A stretch of DNA of 64,000 bases from Astragalus membranaceus (taxonomy: Eukaryota > Streptophyta > Magnoliopsida > Fabales > Fabaceae). Within the stretch, counting starts at the first letter, position 1, and each line of letters opens with the position of its first letter. Where the stretch lies: NCBI GenBank assembly GCA_039519185.1, contig CM076854.1, positions 173,259,144-173,323,143 of the forward strand, in the 5' to 3' direction. The position numbers and the translations under genes are program-made. Below the pieces are notes generated by a model that was not told the DNA's origin, did no database searches, and worked only from the letters and a program-made list of their open reading frames with translations. Of the stretch, positions 43,266 to 53,000 are shown piece by piece.

Positions 43266-44783
43266 CCACCATATTCTTTTTCTGCAACATCTTCAAGCTA
43301 TTGAAGTTCAAATGTCCCATCCTCTTATGCCATTTCCACACTACATCATCCACTTGTGCAACTAGACATTTTTGATCAATAGAGTTCACACCAACCTTGA
43401 AAGTTCTTTTGCTTGTCATAGACACTTTCAATACAGCCTTCTCTTTGCTATCAAAAACTTCCATGTAATTTTCCCTCATGTTCATTGTATAGCCCTTCTC
43501 TAGTAATTGTCCCAAACTAAGCAAATTACTCTTCATTTGTGGAACATAAAGTACATCACTCACTATTACTTTTGTTCCATCTTCCCTTCTAATGGCTACG
43601 TACCTTTCCAATGCCTTCTGCAATGACACATCCGCCATCACCAAATCTGATCTTTCTTCTCACAGTTTTGTCAATTTCACAAAACCATTCTAAGTGGCCT
43701 GTCATGTGATTAGAGCAGCCTGTATCCAAGTACCACCATTCTACTCCACCACCTCCAGTAACTGTCATCAACATCATAACTTCTCCATCAATTGTTGCCA
43801 TTAATGCAACAGCTTCTTCATTAGAGTCAAGAGCTAACTGTGCCTCTTCATTCCTCTTCCTAGGCACTTTAGGATTCACACATTCATCTGCAAAATGGCC
43901 CCATTTTTTACAGTTATAGCATTGAATGTGTTCCTTGGATTTCTTCTTTCCCTTGCCATCACTCTCACCTCCTTTCTTCTGAGATTCTTGCTTAGGATTT
44001 CCACCCTCATTCTTGTTACTCTTCCACTTTCCTTTACCTTTCTTCTTCCAAGATTCATTACCACCACTTCCTTTCTTCTGGGATTGTGTAAACAATGTCT
44101 TCTCAGCTTCTTTCTCATCTTTCTTGACACCATCTCTGTTCTTCAACTTCAATTCATGAGCTTCTAAAGAACCTATTAATTTTTCCAATTTCAGCGTATC
44201 TAGGTCCTTCGATTGTTCAATTGCAGCAACTATATTGTCGAATTTGGGTGTTAAACCCATGATCACCTTTTCAACCTTCATTGAATCAGTGATTGCTTCA
44301 TCACAACTCTTCATCTGGTTGGTCAATACAGTTAGCCTATTCACGAATTGCTCTAGTGTTTCATTTGGTTCCATTTGCAATTGACCTAATTGACTCCTTA
44401 AAGCCATCAATTTCACCTTCTTGGTTTGGTTATCGCCGACGTAAGTGGTTGCAAGAACATCCCAAGCTTCTTTGGCCGTCTCATATTTAATTATCTTTTC
44501 CAAGACATTCGAACCTACACATTGATGGAGGAAGTATATCGCCTTGTCGTCTTTCTTCAATTGTTCATGGTGAGTTACCCTCGTCGTCTCTGTTGGTGCT
44601 GCACCAAGCGGCCGTCTCCGTTGGTGCTGCACCAAGCGGTGTCACTCCACTGCGAATGACATCAAGAACAGCCTGATACCTAAAGACAACATTCATCTCC
44701 GCCGTCCTTCGTTCATAATTGTTGCCGTCGAAGATTGGAAGTTTCGCATGCATCTGATCACTGGTTTTTGAAGCTTCTGCCAT
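43266..44783 (-). pseudogene. gag: copia-2 gag, zinc knuckle, protease and pre-integrase region
   Basis: The likely start is ATG 44783 (MAEASKTSDQMHAKLPIFDG). A 30-bp-scale tandem duplication near 44580-44640 (GTTGGTGCTGCACCAAGCGG twice) shifts the frame. Most of gag then reads on from about 44610 to 43589: UBN2-type capsid (TAKEAWDVLATTYVGDNQTK, NRLTVLTNQMKSCDEAI), a basic stretch, an intact CCHC knuckle CYNCKKWGHFADEC and an intact protease motif YLDTGCSNHMTGH. After another shift, 43644-43266 carries the end of the protease and the pre-integrase region (LLSLGQLLEKGYTM, WHKRMGHLNFNSLKML), where gypsy-3 is inserted. Confidence 0.88.
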
Positions 44784-44827
44784 GTTGCCGCCGCGTTCTC
44801 CGTCGTGCGTGGCCGTGGATCGTCTTG

Positions 44828-44842
44828 CTCTGGATGCCAATT
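44828..44842 (-). promoter_or_regulatory. copia-2 primer binding site
   Basis: On the minus strand the 5' LTR ends GATAATCCAACA and is followed by AATTGGCATCCAGAGC, close to the initiator tRNA-Met primer site TGGTATCAGAGC. Confidence 0.7.
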
Positions 44843-45170
44843 TGTTGGATTATCACACTTGAATATACACAAAGAGAAAGAGAGGTCGAAGAAAAGAGGA
44901 GCTGTCGAAAAAGGGAGGGGAGGAGGTCGAAAGATTGTAAAACTTGTTTTAGAGAGAGTGAATGCAAGAATAGGGAACAACTTTCACATTCAATAGATAG
45001 TTGACTTATTACAATGTGTATTTTTAACACTTAGGCAAAGCTAAACTGAGAATTTACCATTGCCTAATTACAGTTAAATGGATTTTAACCAATCACTAAA
45101 ACTAATACACAAAGTCTTCTTAATTGCTAATAAGTCCTACACAAGTTTGTAATTACACCACAATATAAAT
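44843..45170 (-). repeat. copia-2 5' LTR (outer edge uncertain)
   Basis: The inner edge is fixed by the primer site: plus TGTTGGATTATCACACTTGA from 44843. The outer edge is not resolved because no second LTR exists in the window to compare. Unit-level homology with copy 2 resumes only near 45350. The value 45170 is an estimate. Confidence 0.5.
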
Positions 45171-45437
45171 GTCATGCTTTCAGTGCAAATGTAAAAAAGT
45201 GCTAGAAAAAAGAAACTTGAATGGAAATTAAACTGCATGCTAGCCATTAAGATTACTAACAGAGGATGCGTTTGAAGTTAGTGAACTACTTATAAAATTA
45301 AACTGTTTTGATACAATTTTTTTCTTGTCCGGCGCGCTTACTCACTCGAAACATATTGCGATCCAAACTCTCTCCTATGAAACATGAAACACTTGAATTT
45401 TCTGCTGCCTCTCTTATCACTCGCCCCACCAGATTGG
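45171..45437. repeat. Non-coding flank of unit copy 1 next to the Mutator-like element
   Basis: From about 45350 the sequence aligns with 55890-55965 (ATTCAAACTCTC / ATCCAAACTCTC, then CTGCCTCTC and CACTCGCCCCA). It ends with the target copy CCAGATTGG (45429-45437). No gene is seen. Confidence 0.7.
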
Positions 45438-45667
45438 GGCAAAAAAACAGTATTGGGCAAAAAAAAAATTTATTTACCAAAATAACCTAACTTTTAGATT
45501 AAATACCAAAGTACCCCACTTTTTAAAATTAGGCCAGAAGTCGCCTCCCACAGGGCCGACTTCTGAACATGAAATTTTAATTTTTTTTTCATTTTCAGTT
45601 CAGAAGTCGCCCCCCACCAGGGTGACTTCTGAACTGTGTTTTTTAATTTTTTTTAATTATTTGTTTT
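45438..45667 (+). repeat. MULE left terminal inverted repeat
   Basis: Inverse complement of 47945-48179 with small differences. It includes TCAGAAGTCGCCCCCCACCA and TTCTGAACTG blocks and poly-A/T tracts. Long TIRs and a 9-bp target duplication are typical of Mutator-like elements. Confidence 0.9.
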
Positions 45668-45919
45668 TAAATGTAAATTAATTTAATTTAATTAGAATAA
45701 TTAATTGAAATAATTAGAATAATTAGTAAAATTATTTATAAAGTAATTACGGTAATAATCACGGTAAAAAATGAAGATATTAAAAAGTGGAACAGAATTT
45801 AATATTGGATAAGAACAGAAATGAAAAACACAAATTGCAAAAATACAAGGATAGGAAATTTAAAACGAAACGACAGGAAAACATAAAACAAGAAGAGGCA
45901 AACATGATTTAAACTACTT

Positions 45920-46855
45920 CTACTTCCACCATACATTCTCAGGTAGTGGCCATCGGATGACTGGAGGGATAACTCTACGGACGATGGATTCGGCAGACTC
46001 TTGTGTTTCGACAGACAATTCTAGATAAGGTTCAATCAAACCTTGGAAGCTCTCATGTTTCTCAAACATTTCACGAACATCTTTGTCTTTCTTGATAGGC
46101 ACGGGGCACATCTGAATACGATTACGCGGGCCGCTACAGATGTAGGGGGAGTTTGAAACGATACTAGTGATTTCTTGCTCGACACCATCTACGTGAAAAT
46201 TTTCCGTTAATTTTTCTTTCAATTCGGCGAAGGTGATGTTGTTCTTAAGCCTGAAATGTTTAGTTTTACTACCATGAATCACCACACCATGTTGTTCCCT
46301 GGACTGATAAGTGCCTTGATAGTCAACTTTACAGGTGTGCGTAATGACTCTTTCCGGTATGGGTTTTCGTGGTGCGGGTGGTCTTTGTTGAAGAAGATGA
46401 ATGACTTCTTCTGGAGTGCGTCTTGTGTCCACGTACAGCTCTAAGATTTGTCGCCCCATGGGAAGTGTAGCATGATATTCCATCATTGTGTGGACGTCGT
46501 CGTCGCTGCGGATCTCCATAACTGAAAAATAGTCAGTCCCGTCTTCTCCATGTTCGTACTTTCGGTAACGTATACGCTCAACGTCTTTACGCCACGCTCC
46601 CTCTGGACGAATCTTCCTCTCAGCCTTCTCCTTCAGTTGGGCGAAGGTGATGTCCTTATTCATTCTGCAGAAGACATGGTTAGGACAACAAAAGACAACA
46701 CCATGTTCGTCGGTGGTGACAATTCCACTGTGATGAAGGGCGGTTAGGAATTTGTCGTTTGAGTACTGGGTTTGGCACAACTGCCATTCCATTTTAGCGG
46801 GTGGGGCGATGGTTTTTGGGCAGAAGCAGAGAAGAGAAGATGACTCGGAAGCCAA
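45920..46855 (-). CDS. MULE protein N-terminal part with duplicated PB1-like domain
   Basis: The 311-residue intact frame starts MASESSSLLCFCPK, with a possible second start at MEWQL. It has two copies of a domain of about 95 residues. The first has HGVVFCCPNHVFCRMNKDIT then FAQLKEKAERKI, ending ILELYVDTRRTPEE. The second has HGVVIHGSKTKHFRLKNNIT then FAELKEKLTENF, ending PYLELSVETQESAE. The pattern (HGVV ... ITFAxLKEK ... ExLELYV) resembles the PB1-like N-terminal domain of plant Mutator-like transposases, which is not catalytic. The frame ends before any DDE domain. It could be a transposase N-terminus with an internal repeat or a derived stand-alone protein. Confidence 0.6.
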   Translation of the reverse strand: MASESSSLLCFCPKTIAPPAKMEWQLCQTQYSNDKFLTALHHSGIVTTDEHGVVFCCPNHVFCRMNKDITFAQLKEKAERKIRPEGAWRKDVERIRYRKYEHGEDGTDYFSVMEIRSDDDVHTMMEYHATLPMGRQILELYVDTRRTPEEVIHLLQQRPPAPRKPIPERVITHTCKVDYQGTYQSREQHGVVIHGSKTKHFRLKNNITFAELKEKLTENFHVDGVEQEITSIVSNSPYICSGPRNRIQMCPVPIKKDKDVREMFEKHESFQGLIEPYLELSVETQESAESIVRRVIPPVIRWPLPENVWWK

Positions 46856-46980
46856 GGGTAGGTTGAGGGTAAACTGTTGGTGTGAATGTTATTGTAATTT
46901 GAGAATGTATTTATAATAGAGGTGATCGTGTGCGAGCCGTTGATTTAGGATGATCATAACCGTTGATTGTAGGGTTTAGT

Positions 46981-47183
46981 GTCGGCAAAATCTAGGGCGT
47001 TAAATTGTGTCGGCAAAATCTTGGCCGTTTAATAATGTCGGCAAAATCTAGGCCGTTAAATAACGTCGGCAAAATCTAGGCCGTTCAATAAAATAAGACC
47101 TCAGCACTATGCACACTCTGCACAATGCAACACAATGCACACTCTGCACAATGCACACTCTGCACAATGTACACTCTGCACAA
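46981..47183. repeat. Two minisatellites inside the MULE
   Basis: 46981-47092 holds four units of about 28 bp built on GTCGGCAAAATCTAGGCCGT. 47111-47183 holds about five units built on GCACACTCTGCACAAT. They lie between the two divergent coding fragments, near the start of the leftward frame. No CRISPR-like spacer structure is present, since the units are contiguous. Confidence 0.85.
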
Positions 47184-47374
47184 ATCAATTTGTTATATTT
47201 AAATTGATAAAAATATGAATTAATTAAATTTAATAACAATAATTAATTTAAATAAGTAGAATAATTAGAAAGTGGGTTATTTTGGATTTTTTTTTTTGGT
47301 CTAAGACCGTTTTTTTGCCTGAAACAGTCAGTTACAATTTTGATTAAGCATTTATATCATTGTTTTAAAGTTTT

Positions 47375-47800
47375 GTGGTCGACATTAGAGCTAGAACATG
47401 TGAGTGTGGCGAATTCCAGGCACTTCACTACCCCTGTTCACATGACATCGCAGCATGCGCAAAATGCAATTTCGACCACTTGCAATTCGTGGATGAACCT
47501 TACACAATGCGTAATGTTTTCAATACTTACATTGTGGAGTTCTCACCCTTGCCAACTGAGACCTCGTGGCCTGATTTCAATACTCTAGAACTACAGCATG
47601 ATCCAACTAAACGGAGAGATAAAAATGGCCGTCTACAGTCTACCCGTATTCGTACTGAGATGGATCAAAGAGAAAGGGGTACCCGCACCAAAAGATGCGG
47701 AATTTGTAGAAACGAGGGTCACAACAGAAACAACTGTCCTAACCGCAATGTAAAACTAGTCGCATTTACTACTATTGTATTTTTCGTTTTAGTCTTTTAA
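47375..47800 (+). pseudogene. MULE transposase C-terminal fragment (SWIM finger plus zinc knuckle)
   Basis: The frame opens VVDIRARTCECGEFQALHYP followed by CSH, the C-x-C-x(n)-C-x-H SWIM zinc finger typical of the end of plant MULE transposases. YTMRNVFNTYIVEFSPLP follows. The tail has a CCHC knuckle CGICRNEGHNRNNC. The catalytic region that should precede it is missing, and the N-terminal fragment lies on the opposite strand, so this cannot be part of one transcript with it. It is a remnant. Confidence 0.82.
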
Positions 47801-47944
47801 ATCAATTAATGTCTTGTAATATCTCTTTGCGACCCTTCAATTTAATTAGTAATTTTGGTTTCACAATAGCAATTATCTAAATTATTTATAATATTTTATT
47901 TAATTTTTGTATTTTAATTATATTTTTTTTATATTTTTATCAAA

Positions 47945-48179
47945 TTAAAAACAAATAATTAAAAAAAATTAAAAAACGCAGTTCAGAAGTCACCCTGGTG
48001 GGGGGCGACTTCTGAACTGAAAATGAAAAAAAAAATTAAAATTTCATGTTCAGAAGTCGGCTCTGTGGGGGGCGACTTCTGGCCTAATTTTAAAAAATGG
48101 GGTACTTTGGTATTTAATCTAAAAGTTAGGTTATTTTGGTAAATAATTTTTTTTTTTGCCCAATACCCTTTTTTTTGCC
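47945..48179 (-). repeat. MULE right terminal inverted repeat
   Basis: Mirror of the left TIR, ending TTTTGCC at 48179 and followed by the target copy CCAGATTGG. A one-base difference (TCGGCTCTGTGGGGGG against the left CCTCCCACAGGGCC) and homopolymer length changes are visible. Confidence 0.9.
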
Positions 48180-48438
48180 CCAGATTGGTGCTAATCACAA
48201 GTCACGCGGTATATTAACATGAGATTTGAAATTGCAGTAAAACAAGCCACTAGTACTACTACTACTACTACAACATATCAGAAACATTTCATTGAAAATA
48301 TTAATTCATACGGAAAGGGATGAAAAGCATCGAAAGCAGACGACTACAAAGCTTCAAAAAACGAACACCAAAACATACTTAGTCCATTTAACACACAGAA
48401 TTAGATAAAAATAGATCTGTCAGATAATTGGTGGCATA

Positions 48439-49288
48439 TCAATACTCGTTCTTGATGAAAACACTTGTCAAAACCGCCTTTGATTGCAGAGAAGCCTTCA
48501 GCAACTTGATACCCTAGAGGAAAAATGTAACAGCGCTAATTAAATGAAGCAAATAGGAAAAAAAAACAAGGAATTCTTAATGGGTTCAAAATATAATAGC
48601 TAGATAGATATTAGTTTACCTCTTCCATACCCAAGTCAACCACCTTTTCTTGCAGGGTACCAATCTCCTTGATGTTGAACTTGTTGAGCAACGTAATACT
48701 TGAGATGGTTGACATGGGTTGAATGACCAAATCATCCATTACCATGAATGTCACAATATCTGTTACAAACCCATTATTAATGATTGTTTTCTTTTTAGCA
48801 ACCTTAGTTCCAGTAAAACGTAATTCATTGTTCATAGTTTGATTGCATCCAGGACAAATAGTTGAGCCTGCACATGTAACATAACCACAATCGTGGTAAC
48901 CAGTTCTATAACGTGGGCAGATGTAGTACTGAGGTTGGATGTCATCGTCATCGTCGGCATTGTCGGTAAGAAAGCCGGAGATTTGAGTTGAAGAGCTCTG
49001 AGCTCTTGGGTTTAAGAGAACGTCCTTGTTTTGATTTGGCTGCAGGTAACTCTGGTTGAGGTCTTCAACACTTTGGTACAGGTTGCCTAAGCTACCCACC
49101 ATGCCTTTCTTGCTTAGGAGCTTTACCACAGTACCAATAGGCAGGCAAAGCAAATTGAATAGAAAATCTATTACTGCTTTCGATGCTTCCGCGAATAGAA
49201 CTTTCTCGTTCTTTGTGTCAATCAGAAGCTTCATGGTCACTTTGGTGGGAGAAGGAGCGGAAGAAGCAGAAGGAGAAGAAGAAGCCAT
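48439..49288 (-). CDS. DUF674 family protein, gene 1 (two exons)
   Basis: Exon 1 runs 49288-48620 (223 codons) and exon 2 runs 48513-48439 (24 codons plus TGA). They join in phase through a GTAAAC donor and a CTCTAG acceptor. I start at MASSSPS because paralogue 2 starts there too; a second ATG lies five codons upstream. The 247-residue product has the DUF674 hallmarks: VTMKLLIDTKNEKVLFAEAS, FLFNLLCLPIGTVVKLL, GSLGNLYQSVEDLN, VTFMVMDDLVIQPMSTISSI and LLKASLQSKAVLTSVFI at the end. Between the halves is a Cys-rich stretch (ICPRYRTGYHDCGYVTC, then CPGC) that may bind a metal. The molecular function of DUF674 is unknown. No signal peptide is seen. Many DUF674 proteins carry two copies of the domain; this short form has one. 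The MULE sits just beyond its 3' end. Confidence 0.88.
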
Positions 49289-50346
49289 ATTGAAAGTATG
49301 CAAAGGTAGGTAGCTAATTGGAGCAATACGATAGGGCTATTCATTTATATGCAGAGGTTCAAGTTTGTTGTTTTTTTAATAATAAGGTTGCTTTTAATTT
49401 ATTAGGGAATATTTATTAGTGGAGTAATATTTATTTATTTGTACTATGAGCTTGGAACGTGGAATGTCCTCGGGCCATCCCTCTCCTACCCAATCCGTAT
49501 TTTAGCTACCATAACAGGTCTACAACTTAGAGGCATTGGGAATTGGTTCTCTTTGGATTACTGCAAGTTACTACTCGCATCATCTTACTTGTTTTAAGGG
49601 GTTTTAAGGGGTTCAGTTGAATCCCTGGAAAAAAAATTGTACTTACCATTTTATATAAATAGTTTAAATTTTTTGAAATTTTTATTTTGAATCACTTAAA
49701 AATTTTAAATTATACTATTAGGCCAACTTTTGTACCCATTTGACACTAGCGTTAAAAATTTGACACCCTAACCCTGAGGTCCTAGGTCGGCACTGTTTGC
49801 AGCTTTTGTTATTTCTGTTTTTTATTTTTTTCTGACTTTTATTGTTTTTCACTTTTTGTCCAGCTTTTTGCTTTTGTTGCTTTTTCAGGTGCGCGTCACT
49901 CTGTTGTCTTTCCGCGTCAGTATCTTTTTAGGGAATACCAATTAATGAGGGAATACCAAAAGTCTATAATAGTTAATTAGTGGAGTATTTATTTATTTAT
50001 TAGTATGAGCTTGGAACGTGGAATGTCCTCAGGCCATCCCACTCCTACCCAATCCGTATTTTAGCTACCACAAGTCCACAACAGTTCTACAACATAGAGG
50101 CATTGGGAATTGGTTCTCTTTGGATTACTACAAGTTACTACTCGCATCATCATAACCTGGCTCTTAGTTTTACTAGTATTACTACAAGTTATTCATATTC
50201 CAACGTAACCTACCCTAAATCAATTAGTAGTTTTAATTACCAGTACTACCCAACTACTGTGATAATTTCAATTGCTTCAATGGGATTCTTGCACTCCTTT
50301 GGACTGCTAGTTCTAGTCCAAGAGAGTTGAGACATTATAAATTTTA
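49289..50346. repeat. Upstream region of DUF674 gene 1 and repeated flank units
   Basis: Two copies of the same upstream block lie here: 49446-49595 and 50006-50155. Both contain GAGCTTGGAACGTGGAATGT, CTACCCAATCCGTATTTTAG and GAATTGGTTCTCTTTGGATT. Between them (about 49596-49990) is sequence that includes TTTTAAGGGGTTCAGTTGAA and a block shared with 53430-53690 (GGTGCGCGTCACTCTGTTGT). The remainder to 50346 matches 160-600. No gene is seen. The 9-bp target copy of the next element ends at 50346. Confidence 0.75.
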
Positions 50347-50657
50347 GGCTTAAATACAGTTTTGGTTCCCCTATTTTGAAATTCACGATTTTGGTCCCTA
50401 AAGTTTTAATTTGACGATTTTGGTCCCCCTATTTTCCCAATTTGAAAAATCATAGTCCCCCTCTTAAATAAGTCAAAATTGAAACTCAGTTTGACTCACT
50501 CATCCTACGTGGCAGTCCACGTAGACTGCCACGTAGGCGCACCCCCCACCCCTTCTTCTTCCTCGTGAACCCCCCTCCCCCTTCACTGTTCCCCCTCCCA
50601 CCGTGAACCCCCCCACCCTCCACTGTTCCTCTTCCCACCCCCACCCCTAGAGAGTTC

Positions 50658-50694
<37 letters not shown>

Positions 50695-51302
50695 GCAGAG
50701 AGAGAGAGAGAGATGCAAAGGGGGGGGGGGGAGAGCGAACGGCGAGCGACAGCGATGGAGATCGAAGGGAGAGCGACGGTGAGCGACGTTGAGCGACGGA
50801 GAGAGAGAGGGAAATCGAGGGGGGAGGGGAGAGACGGTGAGGGAGAGAGAGAGGGAAATCGAGGGGGGAGGGAAGAGACGGTGAGCGAGAGAGAGAGAGG
50901 GAGGTGCGAAGGGGGGGTGGGGTGGGGGGGTGAGGGAGACAGAGAGAGATCGATGGGGGGGGGGGGTGGGGTGGGGGGGGAGAGACGGTGAGGGAGAGAG
51001 AGATTTGGTTCACGATGGGGGTGGGAGGGGTCACGGTGGGGGAGGGGGAGGGGAAGAGGAACAGTGGGGGTGGGGTGGGGGGGAGGGGAAGATGAACAGT
51101 GGGGGTGGGGGGTGGGGGGGTGCCACGTAGGCTGTCACATAGGACAATAAGTCAAAATTGAGTTTCAATTTTGACTTATTTAAGAGGGGGGCTATGATTT
51201 TTCAAATTGGGAAAATAGGGGGACCAAAATCGTCAAATTAAAACTTTAGGGACCAAAATCGTGAATTGGTCAAAATAGGGGGACCAAAACTGTATTTAAG
51301 CC
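50347..51302. mobile_element. 956-bp Mutator-type non-autonomous element with G-rich core
   Basis: Terminal inverted repeats start GGCTTAAATACAGTTTTGGT and end with their complement ...TTTAAGCC at 51302. They extend for about 130 bp including GGTCCCCCTATTTT and the subterminal TTTGACTTATTTAAGAGG block. The flanks are a perfect 9-bp duplication TAAATTTTA (50338-50346 and 51303-51311). The unoccupied site is at about 588-610 in copy 1. The core (50640-51120) is GA-microsatellite and G-rich sequence with no credible gene. The 9-bp duplication suggests the Mutator superfamily. Confidence 0.93.
50640..51125. repeat. GA/G-rich low-complexity core
   Basis: A GAGAGA microsatellite (50650-50715) is followed by purine-only sequence with long G runs such as GGGGGGGGGG near 50720 and GGGGTGGGGTGGGG near 50985. 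The purine/pyrimidine strand asymmetry and the many G runs make it a candidate for triplex or G-quadruplex formation. The long Ser/Pro- and Gly/Arg-type open frames here are composition artefacts. Confidence 0.9.
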
Positions 51303-53000
51303 TAAATTTTACAAACAAAAAATACTACACTTATAATAAAGCAAGCATGCGCACCTTAAGCATAAAAGCACATGAATTGTTTGTGATGGTAATTTAGTTG
51401 TTCTTGGTTGTGTTTATGCACAACTTGGCTGGTGGTGTATTTCCCTTCTCACACTTTTGCACTTACTATTGTGATTTGGTTGAGCTTGGTTTTCAATCAA
51501 ATGTGTTGTTTATCAAAAAATAAAATCACATGAATTCTACAAATTAAGTTGCGTACATTTCCTTTTCAAGTCTTCCGAGCACCTCCATACACGCTAATAG
51601 CTTTGACATCATATTAAGAAAAAACACTTCGAACAAAAAAAGATTGTTGATGATATAGGTAAATGTAAAAGCACAATTTATTCCAATTTTTCTTCGCAAA
51701 TATTCAACTTGGACCATATTTTCCATTCTTGTTGTGACACATCACCGTAAATTGTATTTTGTTTTCGGTGATACGTTTACATGAAAGTTTCATTAAATGT
51801 AAAATACAATGGATGACAAATGTCACGCGAAAAATGCAAAACAAGGGTAAAAAATTAAGTTATGACTAAAAGCTAGAATAAACAGTATTTTGCCTCCCAC
51901 AATATTATCGAATTATGTTTGAGGATGTCTTTAATAAGAGAATTTTGTACAAGTGGAATACCTACATCGTAAAGAGACTCATGCATGTTAGACTTTAATG
52001 ATATCTAATTCAGTTTCACACCTTTTAAATTTTTCTTTTACCTTAACGCCTTGAAGGATATATCGCAAACTCCTCCCTCAATTGCAAATCATCTTTGATA
52101 TCTTCTACTTACATTCATCAAAATCCCGAATCAATCTGATGTCAATCACACACGAATAAAAATAAACATAAATAATGTTACGAACAAACTCTAACATAAT
52201 TAACCAAAGAAAAATGACGCCCCTTTTATGAATAAGAGCAAGTTGTGTATTCTTGGAAGGAAGACCTTAATTAATGTCATAAAAGACAAACTCCAGTGAC
52301 ACAAGCGATGTAACAGAAAAACTCTGATAGTAGATATTTTAATTGAGGTGTTTCGTAGATGTAGACAAGAGGTGTCGGGAGTGACGTAAATCCCAAGAGA
52401 GATCGCTTTCACGAGGATTAATGTTTAACAATTAACTCTACTTGATAGCACTTGAATTAATGAGTAAAAAGTCAAAATAAAAGCATGGTAAAAATCCTTT
52501 GTGGTGCAAAGGTTAAAGTAAATGGTTGATGACAGTAAAACAGTAAAATATGGGGGTAAAATCAGAGAGATTAGTATAGCCAAGACCAGGATCTGTAATT
52601 AATCACTATTGATGCAATGTTGTGACTAATGCTACGTTAGCACTCAGTGTGCAGAATGAATATGGATATTCCTATATCTGTGAAACGAAATGTTGTCAAG
52701 GTTTCCTTATTCCTAAGCTCCCATGAGGTTCATTCCGTAGGTTGAAAAACATGTTTCAGTTCACACCATAGCCCTAGCTTCATATTCCTATTCTTCATTA
52801 GGAAAGGGTAATATTCCTATTACTCTTCAAACTACGTTAATTTGCGAAATCAGCACTTAAATTTCTTTCCAAAGATAGAAGCACATTATCCAAATTAAAT
52901 TGATCAAGTTTAAAAAGGATGTATAGCATTTACTCACGTAAATTAATGAAGCGTCAAACATTAATCACATTAAATATCAATAGATCCTAAGGATGTATAG
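51303..53000. repeat. Duplicated unit copy 2 (middle part) with Athila LTR fragment
   Basis: 51303-52398 matches 600-771 plus 5356-6291 without the copia-1 insertion. From 52398 to about 52999 it continues into the Athila-type LTR (compare 6473-6970), with about 110 bp of extra sequence near 52812-52920. The rest of the LTR and element is absent. A repeated word GGATGTATAGCATTTAC(T/C)CACGTA occurs at 52918 and 52991. No gene is seen. Confidence 0.75.

Larger units (their letters stand above)
23291..45170 (-). mobile_element. Ty1/copia LTR retrotransposon (copia-2), interrupted by CACTA and gypsy-3
   Basis: The minus-strand element reads from its 5' LTR (from 44843 rightwards, outer end not resolved, about 45170) through gag and protease (44783-43266). 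It then continues across the gypsy-3 insertion to integrase (32484-31907 and its duplicate 25852-25151), reverse transcriptase and RNase H (25010-23291). The coding homology stops in the motif LADMLTKGL at 23291 and no 3' LTR is recognisable, so the 3' end is lost. Gypsy-3 sits in the pre-integrase region with a perfect GCCAA duplication. CACTA sits in the integrase with a 562-bp duplication. Confidence 0.88.
45438..48179. mobile_element. Mutator-like element (MULE) with long TIRs
   Basis: The 2742-bp element has long terminal inverted repeats of about 230 bp (45438-45667 and 47945-48179; outer end GGCAAAA...TTTTGCC). It is flanked by a perfect 9-bp target duplication CCAGATTGG (45429-45437 and 48180-48188). 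The paralogous copy near 55955-55990 (CACTCGCCCCAATTTGGGGT then GCTAATCACAAGTCACGC) is the unoccupied site. Inside are an N-terminal MULE protein frame pointing left and a C-terminal SWIM/zinc-knuckle frame pointing right. The catalytic DDE part is absent, so it is non-autonomous. The TIRs themselves contain paired CAGAAGTCGCC(C) blocks. Confidence 0.93.

Noticed and set aside
47111..47183. CRISPR-like repeat array
   Set aside because: The units are contiguous 16-bp tandem repeats without unique spacers, inside a plant MULE.
50486..51130. Long Ser/Pro-rich (minus) and Gly/Arg-rich (plus) open frames
   Set aside because: They lie in the purine-only G-rich core of the 956-bp element, where biased composition removes stop codons on both strands.
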